Shown: piece after piece, positions 8,848 to 16,700 of the stretch
Position numbering within the stretch: the stretch's first letter is position 1
Layout of the letters: each line of letters begins with the position of its first letter
Translations under genes and position numbers: made by a program
NCBI GenBank assembly: GCA_937901085.1
Contig: CALCHQ010000136.1
Coordinates: forward strand, 1-35,713
DNA length: 35,713 nucleotides
Source of the DNA: an uncultured Verrucomicrobiales bacterium
GTDB lineage: Bacteria; Verrucomicrobiota; Verrucomicrobiia; Verrucomicrobiales; Akkermansiaceae
Direction: 5' to 3'
Notes under the pieces: generated by a model
Told to the model about the DNA's origin: nothing
The model's database searches: none
Seen by the model: only the letters and a program-made list of their open reading frames with translations

Positions 8848-8875
8848 AAGCTCCCCTAAAACTTTCCTAAAACTT
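8848..8875 (+). repeat. 28-bp direct repeat, copy 2
   Basis: AAGCTC-CC-CTAAAACTTTCCTAAAACTT, differing from copy 1 by CC for TT. It lies 25 bases before the Rhs fragment. The pair may be a recombination or deletion scar, or a duplicated gene end. Confidence 0.85.
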
Positions 8876-8899
8876 TTAATCCTACATGCAAGTTTAAGC

Positions 8900-9172
8900 A
8901 TGGTGGTTAGGAAAATCTATGAGTCGCAGCGCGATTTGCTTATCGGTCAGCTTTATAAGCGCAGCAATACCTCCGTAGCTTCTCGTGCCTACACTTACGA
9001 TACGCTCGGTCGTCCGATGACTCGCAGCACTTCTAGAGATGGCTCAACGGTCAATGATTCGTTCGGTTACAATTCCCGTAGCGAGTTTAATACAGCCACG
9101 GTGAACAATGAGGCCTATGCCTACGACTACGACAACATTGGCAACCGCGCATGCTGCAAATGGCAGGTATAA
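8900..9172 (+). pseudogene. Rhs/YD-repeat protein fragment
   Basis: The 90-codon frame reads as a piece of an Rhs core: RDLLIGQLYKR, AYTYDTLGRPMTRST, DSFGYNSRSEFNTATV, YAYDYDNIGNR. These are consecutive YD-type repeats. Full Rhs or wall-associated proteins exceed 1000 residues and have a signal or secretion domain and a toxic C-terminal tip; neither is present. After GNR the sequence turns to ACCKWQV and stops, so both ends are lost. It is richer in GC than its immediate surroundings. It is best read as the remnant of a deleted polymorphic-toxin gene; expression is not expected to be meaningful. Confidence 0.8.
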
Positions 9173-9236
9173 TGAGAAACTAGTAGCTTTCGCTTTCAAT
9201 TTTTTATTACGTGAGGAGAAGAGCTGCCTCTGCGTG

Positions 9237-10160
9237 TCAGATTTTCTTAGAAAAAACCTTAAATGGCGATTTTTGAAAAATCAGTAGCATTATGACAACC
9301 AAAACTCCGGAAAATATAATAAGGTAGAAGATTGAGGGATAGACATCTTTCCGTAGTAAGGCGAAAAATTCTAATACGATTGCATAACAAAGGAAAAGAG
9401 CTAAAAAAATTAGCCATCCACCCTCCACAATAAAGCAAAGTAACCTGTCCAAAACTCGAAAAGAAGTTTTTAATTGACAAGAATTGGCTCTGAGGGAAGG
9501 GATATCGCATATCCTGCCTCCCTGAACATCTTCATTTTGTTCTGTGTGCGCAAAAGCGTCTGCGTGTGGTGCGCAAATATTCCACAGATAGCACATAAGC
9601 AGTATCGAGATTTGCTGTTTGATATTTAACTGAGCCACAATTTTTAAATCTTCGGGATTAAGAAAACACGTTCTTCCGGCGTCTCCGCAAAAGGAGGCTA
9701 AGGAAAAATTTGGTGAATCAATAATGTACTTTCTTCGTGAAGCATAGGCAAAGGCTGTTGCGATTCCTTGGTTATTATGCCTCGCCCATAAATATCGTTT
9801 GGTAAAATTATCTTCTACTATATAAATAGGAGGTAGTTCATTGGAAGCGAAAAAAATGTTTCCATCGCGATATTTAGCTATAGGTGTCTCATTACAATAA
9901 AAAACGCCTTCCCCATGCGGGAGTCTGTTTCCATGCGAAATCACTGCTACCCATCCCCTTGTTTTTATAACGGCAGATAATTCAAACTCTGCCATAGAAA
10001 TTTGCACAGAAATAATTTTTTCTCTAGAAACGTCAACAGTGAAATTGTAGTTATGAGTCTTGCCTTCAATGCGTTTCTCTATAACTCCCGCAAATAATTT
10101 TTCTATTTTTATGGGAGAAGTAAAAATCTCTTGAATTTTATTGATAGTAAAGGGATGCAT
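9237..10160 (-). CDS. Hypothetical protein with two C-terminal membrane helices
   Basis: 307 residues, not recognised. Residues 1-200 look like a soluble, beta-rich domain (KTHNYNFTVDVSREKIISVQI, VFYCNETPIAKYRDGNIFF, IYIVEDNFTKRYLWAR) with several Cys (FYCN, SFCGDAGRTCF, NICAP). Two hydrophobic segments near the C-terminus, GGWLIFLALFLCYAIVLEFF and the IFYLIIFSGVLVVIMLLIF segment, are likely transmembrane helices, and the protein ends in a basic tail FKVFSKKI. There is no signal peptide. It is AT-rich, opposite in strand to the Rhs fragment and converges on it, so it is not a simple immunity gene of that fragment. No Shine-Dalgarno sequence is seen before the ATG at 10158-10160. The long uninterrupted AT-rich frame and protein-like composition support a real gene. 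Confidence 0.6.
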   Translation of the reverse strand: MHPFTINKIQEIFTSPIKIEKLFAGVIEKRIEGKTHNYNFTVDVSREKIISVQISMAEFELSAVIKTRGWVAVISHGNRLPHGEGVFYCNETPIAKYRDGNIFFASNELPPIYIVEDNFTKRYLWARHNNQGIATAFAYASRRKYIIDSPNFSLASFCGDAGRTCFLNPEDLKIVAQLNIKQQISILLMCYLWNICAPHADAFAHTEQNEDVQGGRICDIPSLRANSCQLKTSFRVLDRLLCFIVEGGWLIFLALFLCYAIVLEFFALLRKDVYPSIFYLIIFSGVLVVIMLLIFQKSPFKVFSKKI

Positions 10161-10666
10161 GCAAACATTATTTATAGATATCCCGTATAGATGCTTCTAA
10201 TTGCGTGAAATTCAAGAATCGACTTTGTCATACATAAGATTTTTTTCGCTTGGGTTCAATTTTAGTTCGATTTTATTTTGAGGCAATACGTACGCGCCGC
10301 GACGATGGCGCGCTTGCTTGCGTCTCCATGCATTGTCGGGAGGCGACAGCATAATTTCCCCGTAATTGGTTCAAGGTATGTGCGAATAACCCGATGTTAG
10401 CGCATATTATAAGTAGAGTCTTAATTTCTCGGGCGACGAGCACATCAAAATGCAACACGTTTTTTCAAAATCGGCTCAATGTGAATGCGAATGGGTAATG
10501 TTAACGCGCTTTGTAAAACATTGACAACAAGTATTTTCTAAAGCTGTCTGCAACCCGTTATGAGTCGATCCGAATTTCGGGGTGATTTTCAGAAAATGAG
10601 GTCGATTTTCACAAGTTATTTATATGCAGTATTTTAGGGTTGATAAAAATCACAGTCACAAAAAGG
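10161..10666. other. AT-rich stretch without a recognisable gene
   Basis: About 500 bases with no convincing frame on either strand. It holds a small GC-rich patch with the dyad GCGCC-GCGACGAT-GGCGC near 10294-10311 and repeated GATTTTCA words around 10580-10616. It may be decayed accessory DNA at the right end of the island. No tRNA fragment matching the CAU tRNA was seen. Confidence 0.5.
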
Positions 10667-10668
10667 CT

Positions 10669-10708
10669 ACTAAAAACCTCCGATGCGAAAGTGTCGGAGG
10701 TTTTTAGT
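10669..10708 (-). terminator. Terminator of the crcB operon
   Basis: A perfect 15-bp stem (ACTAAAAACCTCCGA / TCGGAGGTTTTTAGT) with a 10-base loop, 44 bases past the crcB stop. The T-run is inside the stem arm, so it may work in both directions. It marks the right edge of the accessory segment. Confidence 0.85.
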
Positions 10709-10751
10709 GTGCATGTTCCTGATGTGCAGGAGAAGTAAAAGGAGGACAGCC

Positions 10752-11153
10752 TTACCGGGTGATGCCGTTGGCTGCTGCGTAGCCGGCGATGAAGCAGAGC
10801 AGGCTGCCGGTGAGCGTGGCAATGATGTAGGAACCTGCCGTGAGGTAGTTGCCGGCGCGGAAGAGCATGGTGTTCTCAAAGGCAAAGGCGGCCAGGGTGG
10901 AGTAGCCGCCGCAGAGCCCGGCGGTGAGGGCGAGCCGCAGGTGGGGTGATTCGATGAAGCCTGCCGTGGCCAGCCCGCAGAACAGCCCCATGAACAGGCA
11001 GCCGCCGAAGTTGATGAGCAGCGTGTGCCAGGGCATATCGGTGGCGCTTATCTGCCAGCGCGTGCAGACATAGTACGAGGTGAGGTAACGCAGCACGCCG
11101 CCGGCAAAGCAGCCGCAGCCAACGCAGAGAAGGGTTTTTAACGAAAGGACCAT
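10752..11153 (-). CDS. crcB: Fluoride ion channel CrcB/Fluc
   Basis: 133-residue inner-membrane protein that forms dual-topology dimers and exports fluoride. Family motifs are present in order: GCFAGGVLRY near residues 14-23, LLINFGGCLFMGLF near 44-57, and GLCGGYSTLAAFAFE near 79-93 (the conserved GGxST element; Phe replaced by Leu/Ala in places), with four hydrophobic segments. Length is usual. It is the second gene of a two-gene minus-strand operon, 18 bases after the upstream membrane-protein gene. No fluoride riboswitch was recognised upstream of the operon. It ends at a strong terminator. Confidence 0.93.
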   Translation of the reverse strand: MVLSLKTLLCVGCGCFAGGVLRYLTSYYVCTRWQISATDMPWHTLLINFGGCLFMGLFCGLATAGFIESPHLRLALTAGLCGGYSTLAAFAFENTMLFRAGNYLTAGSYIIATLTGSLLCFIAGYAAANGITR

Positions 11154-11171
11154 GAGGGGGGAGAATAGTGG

Positions 11172-11579
11172 TTAATGGTGCGGAGTCTGGTATACAGAAA
11201 TGAAGAGAGGAACCATGGAGGCAAAGGGCAGCAGGGCAATGATGTAGAGGAGAGCCCGGAACCACCAGCTCTTGTCGGGCGTTGGTTTCAGCGCACAGCC
11301 AGCCAGGACGCAGGGCAGCCACTGCAGGCTGGACATAAGCCCTAGTGCCGGTTCGGCAAACCACCAGGCCACGCAGAGCAGCACCGTGGGCAGCTGCAGC
11401 AGCAGGTAGTACCGCACCCGCGAGGTGAGCGAACTGAGAATCCACAGCGAAACCGGCAGCATCAGTGAGCAGAGCCCGGTATACGCCAGAAAGGGGAAGA
11501 GCAGCAGGTGCAGCAGCGCGTGCAGCCCCAGCCACACACCGCAGATGATGAGCATATACCTGTGCCCATTTGAACTCAT
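11172..11579 (-). CDS. Small four-helix membrane protein, unknown
   Basis: 135 residues with about four hydrophobic segments: YMLIICGVWLGLHALLHLLL, a second around LCSLMLPVSLWIL, YYLLLQLPTVLLCVAWWF, and LLYIIALLPFASMVPLFI. The N-terminus MSSNGHRY is short and there is no cleavable signal. I do not recognise a family. It is the first gene of the crcB operon (18-base gap), so it may be expressed with the fluoride channel, but no functional link is shown by sequence. The predicted -10 box lies only six bases before its ATG. Confidence 0.65.
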   Translation of the reverse strand: MSSNGHRYMLIICGVWLGLHALLHLLLFPFLAYTGLCSLMLPVSLWILSSLTSRVRYYLLLQLPTVLLCVAWWFAEPALGLMSSLQWLPCVLAGCALKPTPDKSWWFRALLYIIALLPFASMVPLFISVYQTPHH

Positions 11580-11585
11580 GCGCGT

Positions 11586-11614
11586 ATTCTAGCATAACCG
11601 GTGCTGTATGTGAA
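11586..11614 (-). promoter_or_regulatory. Predicted promoter of the crcB operon
   Basis: On the minus strand TTCACA (11609-11614), 17 bases, TAGAAT (11586-11591). Six bases separate the -10 from the ATG, predicting a leaderless mRNA. The alpha-2-macroglobulin gene has the near-identical pair TTCACT-17-TAGAAT. Confidence 0.6.
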
Positions 11615-11645
11615 CCGCAAATGTATGATAACTTGTTCCTTATTC

Positions 11646-11663
11646 ACTATTCCTTATTCACTC
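11646..11663 (+). repeat. Dispersed 18-bp repeat ACTATTCCTTATTCACTC
   Basis: The same word with one mismatch occurs in inverse orientation at 31781-31798 after guaB. Here it sits in an extended TTATTCACT tandem just before the MATE gene promoter. Confidence 0.6.
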
Positions 11664-11666
11664 TTC

Positions 11667-11695
11667 TTGACAGCTTGCGGCAAGAGGAGTAAATT
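11667..11695 (+). promoter_or_regulatory. Predicted promoter of the MATE-RdgB gene
   Basis: Consensus TTGACA (11667-11672), 17 bases, TAAATT (11690-11695), ending 12 bases before the ATG at 11708. This is the only exact TTGACA found among the promoters in the window. Confidence 0.6.
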
Positions 11696-11707
11696 CGGGG
11701 CAGAGGC

Positions 11708-13702
11708 ATGGAGAAAGACCAAAAGCTGGTGGATCTGGAGCAGAAGCCCATGGGGCGGCTGCTGGCACAGTATTCATTGCCTGCCATTGTGGGCATGGCC
11801 GCCATGTCGTTCTATAACATTGTCGATTCCATCTACATCGGCCAGTGCTGCGGGGCGTATGCCATTACGGCCATGGGATTGCTGTTCCCCATCATGAATC
11901 TGCTGGTGGCGCTGGGCACGCTGGTGGGGCTTGGTGGTGCGGCCACTACCTCCATTACCCTGGGGCAGCAGGATTTTCCGCGTGCGTTCCGGGTGCTGGG
12001 GCACTGCACCATCATGGGCGTGGCGCTGGGTATCATCATCGGCTGGCTGCCGCTGCCGTGGACGGATGAGCTGCTCTACCTTTTCGGGGCAGATGAGAAC
12101 ACCGTGGAACCAGCGCGTGATTTCATGCTGGTGCTGATGCTGACCTGCCCGCTCACGTTCTCGTTCATGAACCTGAACCACGTGATGCGCGCCAGCGGCT
12201 ACCCCTACAAGGCGATGTACAGCCTGCTCATCTCCATGGTGGTGAACATCGCCTGCGCGCATCTCTTTGTGTATGTGCTGGAGTGGGGGATGACCGGGGC
12301 GGCGCTGGCCACCACGGCCGGGCAGGCGGTGGGTATGGTGTGGGTACTGCTGCATTTCCTCAACCGGCGCAGCGTCATTTATTTCCGCGGGCGCATGTGG
12401 AAGCTCTGCGGGCCTATCATGCGGCGCATCTGCCTGCTGGGTCTGCCGCCCTGCCTCATGAACCTCTGCGGGTGTCTGGTGGTCATTGTGTTCAATACCC
12501 AGTTCCTGCGCTATGAGGGGCCCATGGGTGTGGGGGCTTTCAGCATTGTGAACCGCGTGCTGCTGGCGGTGGCCATGGTGGTGCTGGGCATTGCCCAGGG
12601 CATGCAGCCCATTGCGGGTTACAACCTGGGTATAGGTTTTTACAGCCGCGTGCGCCGGGTGTTCTATTATGCGGTCTTTTCTGCCTTTTTCCTGACGCTG
12701 TTCTGCTGGGTGGGTATTCAGCTGTTCCCGGAAACGGTAGTGCGAATCTTTGTCAAGGAGCAGGATGCGAATTCCTCCCAGCTCATCACCCTGGCCACGC
12801 AGGGTTTACGTATCATGGGGCTGATGTTCCCCCTGGTCGGCACGCAGATTATCATCGGCAACTTCTTCCAGAGCATCGGCCGCCCGATTATGAGCGTGTT
12901 CCTGAATGTGATGCGCCAGTTCCTGGTGCTGATTCCCTGCCTGCTGCTGCTGCCGCTCTGGCTGGGGGGCAGGGGTATCTGGTTCTCGCAGATGACGGCT
13001 GACCTGGTCTGCGCGCTGTTGTCCTACCTGGTCATTTTCCTGTTCTTTACCCGCATTTTCCATAAGCAAGATACGAACACTTCTGATATGAATACCGGAC
13101 GCACCCCCCTGCTGATTGCCACGCGCAACGCCCACAAGGCGCGCGAGTTTGCCCGCATCCTGCCCCCGCAGTTTGAACTCAAGACCCTGGCAGACTTCCC
13201 CGGCGCTCCCGACCCGGAGGAGAACGGCACCTCCTTTGAGGCCAATGCCGCCATCAAGGCCGAGAGCATTTCGGCGGTGTTTCCGGGGCTGGTGGTTTCG
13301 GATGACAGCGGCATCTGTGTGGATGCCCTGGGTGGTATGCCCGGTGTATATTCGGCCCGCTATGCCGGCACCCACGGTGACGATGCGGCCAATAACAGCA
13401 AGATGCTGGAGGAACTGGCTGCCAGGCCGGACAGCGACAAACCTTTTACCGCCCGCTATGTGTGCGCCATTTCGGTGGCGCGCGAAGGCCGGGAACTGGC
13501 TTGCTTCGTCGGTACGGTGGAGGGGCAGATAACGCTGAATCCCCGCGGTACGGGCGGCTTCGGCTATGACCCGCTCTTCATCCCCGACGGTTATGATTGC
13601 ACCATGGCCGAAATCTCTGCGGAGGAGAAGAACAGCATCTCCCACCGAGGCGAAGCCCTGCGCAAGTTTGAGGCATGGCTGCGCGAGACGGAGCAGGCCT
13701 GA
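11708..13702 (+). CDS. MATE-family efflux transporter fused in frame to RdgB/HAM1 dITP/XTP pyrophosphatase
   Basis: One uninterrupted 664-codon frame. Residues 1-460 are a full-length MATE (DinF/NorM-type) multidrug/cation antiporter: about 12 hydrophobic segments, N-terminal PMGRLLAQYSLPAIVGMAAM, FYNIVDSIYIGQ, and PIAGYNLGIGFYSRVRR in the second half. Residues 461-664 are a complete RdgB/HAM1 protein, which hydrolyses dITP, XTP and similar non-canonical purine nucleotides: LLIATRNAHKAREFARIL, SFEANAAIKAES, VSDDSGICVDALGGMPGVYSARYAG, GTGGFGYDPLF, SISHRGEAL. No stop separates them. The junction reads FHKQDTNTSD then Met461 at 13088-13090, so RdgB could also start internally, though no Shine-Dalgarno sequence is seen there. 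The RdgB half would face the cytoplasm. Either a true fusion or two genes whose stop was lost. Confidence 0.85.
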   Translation: MEKDQKLVDLEQKPMGRLLAQYSLPAIVGMAAMSFYNIVDSIYIGQCCGAYAITAMGLLFPIMNLLVALGTLVGLGGAATTSITLGQQDFPRAFRVLGHCTIMGVALGIIIGWLPLPWTDELLYLFGADENTVEPARDFMLVLMLTCPLTFSFMNLNHVMRASGYPYKAMYSLLISMVVNIACAHLFVYVLEWGMTGAALATTAGQAVGMVWVLLHFLNRRSVIYFRGRMWKLCGPIMRRICLLGLPPCLMNLCGCLVVIVFNTQFLRYEGPMGVGAFSIVNRVLLAVAMVVLGIAQGMQPIAGYNLGIGFYSRVRRVFYYAVFSAFFLTLFCWVGIQLFPETVVRIFVKEQDANSSQLITLATQGLRIMGLMFPLVGTQIIIGNFFQSIGRPIMSVFLNVMRQFLVLIPCLLLLPLWLGGRGIWFSQMTADLVCALLSYLVIFLFFTRIFHKQDTNTSDMNTGRTPLLIATRNAHKAREFARILPPQFELKTLADFPGAPDPEENGTSFEANAAIKAESISAVFPGLVVSDDSGICVDALGGMPGVYSARYAGTHGDDAANNSKMLEELAARPDSDKPFTARYVCAISVAREGRELACFVGTVEGQITLNPRGTGGFGYDPLFIPDGYDCTMAEISAEEKNSISHRGEALRKFEAWLRETEQA

Positions 13703-13748
13703 TTCAGCAGCCGTCCGGTTGCGGTTCAAATGTTGGCACGATTCATGA

Positions 13749-13777
13749 TTCACTAATCGGGTGAATTGTGGTAGAAT
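13749..13777 (+). promoter_or_regulatory. Predicted promoter of the alpha-2-macroglobulin gene
   Basis: TTCACT (13749-13754), 17 bases, TAGAAT (13772-13777), ten bases before the ATG at 13788. It is almost identical to the crcB operon promoter. Confidence 0.5.
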
Positions 13778-13787
13778 CCGCGCCGAC

Positions 13788-16700
13788 ATGTCCGTATCTG
13801 TCCGAAAATTTTTCCTTCTGGCCCTGGCGGTGCTTCCGGCGGCGCTGGCTGATTCGCTTTCCTATTGGGAGCAGCAGGGTATCATCAATATCAACTTTGA
13901 TGAGCCTGTGGTGCCGTATTCTGTGGTCGAAAACCAGCACCGCGATGATTGCAGCGTCACGGATAAAGGGCTGGATTTATTCAGTATCAGCGGGGATGAT
14001 GCCCACATGCCCCGCGTGCGCTGGGTAGACCAGGATTGCCTGCGTATTGAAGCCGGCCCCGGCAGCAGCGTAACAACCGAATATACCCTGAGCTTCCGCG
14101 CCGGGACTCGTTACCAGAGCGGCCGGCCGCTGCAGCAGCGCGAATACCGGTTCCACGCACCGGCCAGTCCTCTGGTGCATGAGGATATGCGCGCCTGCCC
14201 GAATGGTGCAGCTTTGCTGACGGCGCGTTTTCAGAATACCGCCGAAGCTGCCGGGCTGAATCCGCAGACTCCGATTCAGTATACTTACAAACGGCTCAAG
14301 ATGGATGCCCGCGGGGACTTTTTCGAGACCGGGGAGACCGCCGGAGCCATCGTGGAACAGGCTGCGCTGGGCCATGGTAACAGTTTCAACATGTTGCAAT
14401 CGCTGGTGCGCCGCGGTGTCAGATGGCAGGAACTGCAGCAGGACAGCCCTCTGCCCGGCTATGTACTGGTGCGCCCTGACCGCCCCGTGCCTGCGGGCAG
14501 TATCTGGCAGTTGAACGCCAAGGCTGCCCCCGGCAGCGGCATTGCCGACAGTAACCTGGGTCCCATTTATGTGAACCGCACTCTCAGCGCGCGTCTGGAG
14601 CAGGTTACTGGCGAAACCCCGGCACTCGAATTGCAGATGTATTTCAATTCCCCGGTGGAGAAGACGCAGCTGCAGCAGGCTTTCCGGGATATGAAGCTCA
14701 CGCTGGATGGCGTGGAAACTACCTTGGCGGAGGATGGTGTCACCCGCACGGCCACCGTGAACGGCCGCGAGCTGCGCGTGCGTTATCTGGGGGAAATGCC
14801 GGCGTCTCAGTTCTGGATTAACCCGGATGATGCTGAGGATGAGAACGTGGCCGATGGGGGATCTGTGGTCGATAAGACCGTGCGCCGCCTGCGTTATGCA
14901 CATCCCACGGCTTCCTCCGGAATTCGTCTGGCGGTGGAAAGCCCGGTGCCGGTGCTGGTGGAATGCACGCTTAAGGCCGGACTGACCGGCCTGTACAGAT
15001 TGCCGTTGGAGCAGGATTTTTCCTGCCGCTACAGCGTATCGCCGCTGGAACCGGCTCTGCCGCGTTATGTGCGGCACTACCTGCCGCTGCAGGGCGAACA
15101 CAAACTGCCTATGGATGTGGTGAATGGAGGCCGTATGCGCGTGCGTCTGCGCCACTGGACTGCCGATGAAGTCATTGCCGCATTGCCGAAGATTCAGGCG
15201 CATCTGGAGCAGCAGAACCGCCGCCATGATATGGCGCTCACCCAGTATCGGCGCGCTGTGGTGCAGGCGCGCATCAATGCCGGGCTGGCCACAGAGGACG
15301 ATATGCCACCTGCGCCGGACAATGCCACACGCGCCCGGGAGGTATATCTCGGACGCCTGTTCCTGGAGGGCGCTGGCGGCACAGTTGTAGGGCAGCTCGA
15401 ATGCCCGATGCCCAGAGGGGGCAGTCCTATGGTGGCCAACACCCGCATGGTGCTGAATCTGGATGAACTCTGCCAGGGACAGCCCAGACCGGGACTCTAC
15501 CTGGTAGAGATGGATATGCTCCCCTCGGAAACCGTGCTGGCTGCAGCGCGGGAGCTGGGGATGCAGCCCGGTGACTGGGAGTTGCGCTGCGATGCCCTCG
15601 TATCCGTCAGTGACTTATCCCCCCTGGCACTTCGTTCGCATGTGAGCAGTGAAGCCAGCCTGTTGGTGCTGCGTCACAGTACGGCAGAGCCTTTGCATGG
15701 CGGGCAGATGATAGCGGTGGGTGAGGAGGGCGCTTCCGCTCCTGTGGCGGTGGAGTACGGGCATGTAACCCTGCCGGCGGGCGTTCCGGATATCCTGGTG
15801 CGCGCCGGGGATGATTACTGCCTGGTTCCCAATTCCAATGAATTTAACTTCGAACCGGAAAAGGAGCAGGAGGGCGATGCTGAGCTGCGCGCCATGGTCT
15901 GGACAGACCGCAATACCTACCGTCCGGGGGATAAAGTATATGTGCGCGGATTCCTGCGCGCTGTCGATGGACTCAACCGCATTGCTCACTCGAAGCACCG
16001 CACGCTGGAGCTGCATTTCGAAGCCCCGAATGGTGCGCGCCTGTTCAGCCGGGTGTTCGATGTGGACGCCTTTGGTGCATTCAACCAGGAGCTGACGCTG
16101 CCTGCCGGGCAGGATGATGTGTGCGGCCGCTATGTTATCCGCGTGGGTACGACGCGTCCCCGCACGCTGGTGAAAAAAGAAATTGCCTGTGAAGTCTACC
16201 GCCGCGATTCCTTTGAGCTGACCACGCAGGATGAAACAGAGAAAATTGCGCCCAAGAAACTGGCTTTGAAAGTGCAGGCGCAGGATTACAACACGCTGCC
16301 GCTTACGCAGGGACGCGTGGAATTGCGCGTTATCTGCCCCGTGCCGCTGGAGGGGGCTCGCCAGGTTGCCACGGGCGGCGAAACCATGTATGAATGGCAG
16401 GGAACCCTGCCGTTGAAAGAGGATGGCTCCGTACTTTTCAATCTGCCGCTGGCCGCTACTCCGGAATCTGATTTTGACGTCCATTATGAGGGTGCCGTAC
16501 TCAACGAACGTGAGGAAACCCGCCGTTTCGAGCTTGTGGGGCACTACCACCCCGCCGAGGTGCGTCCGGAGCTGGGGGCGGATAACCGCCTGCACCTGTT
16601 CTGTAACCACTGCGGTGAGCATTTCGCTCAGGGCTTGTCGGTGCGCGTAGCTGTGCAGGCTCCCCGCCGTGTGGAAAACCAGCTGCCCAATGGGTTCATG

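Noticed and set aside
10273..10458. A 61-codon minus-strand frame in the 10.2-10.7 kb gap
   Set aside because: No start signals, no recognisable domain and short length; treated as chance.
6889..10740. Attachment-site duplication of the CAU tRNA 3' end at the far side of the accessory segment
   Set aside because: I looked for the T-arm and acceptor sequence near the right boundary and found no copy; integration at the tRNA remains only a possibility.
11580..11707. Possible fluoride riboswitch before the crcB operon
   Set aside because: The expected conserved core was not found, and the promoter lies only a few bases from the start codon, leaving no room for a leader RNA.
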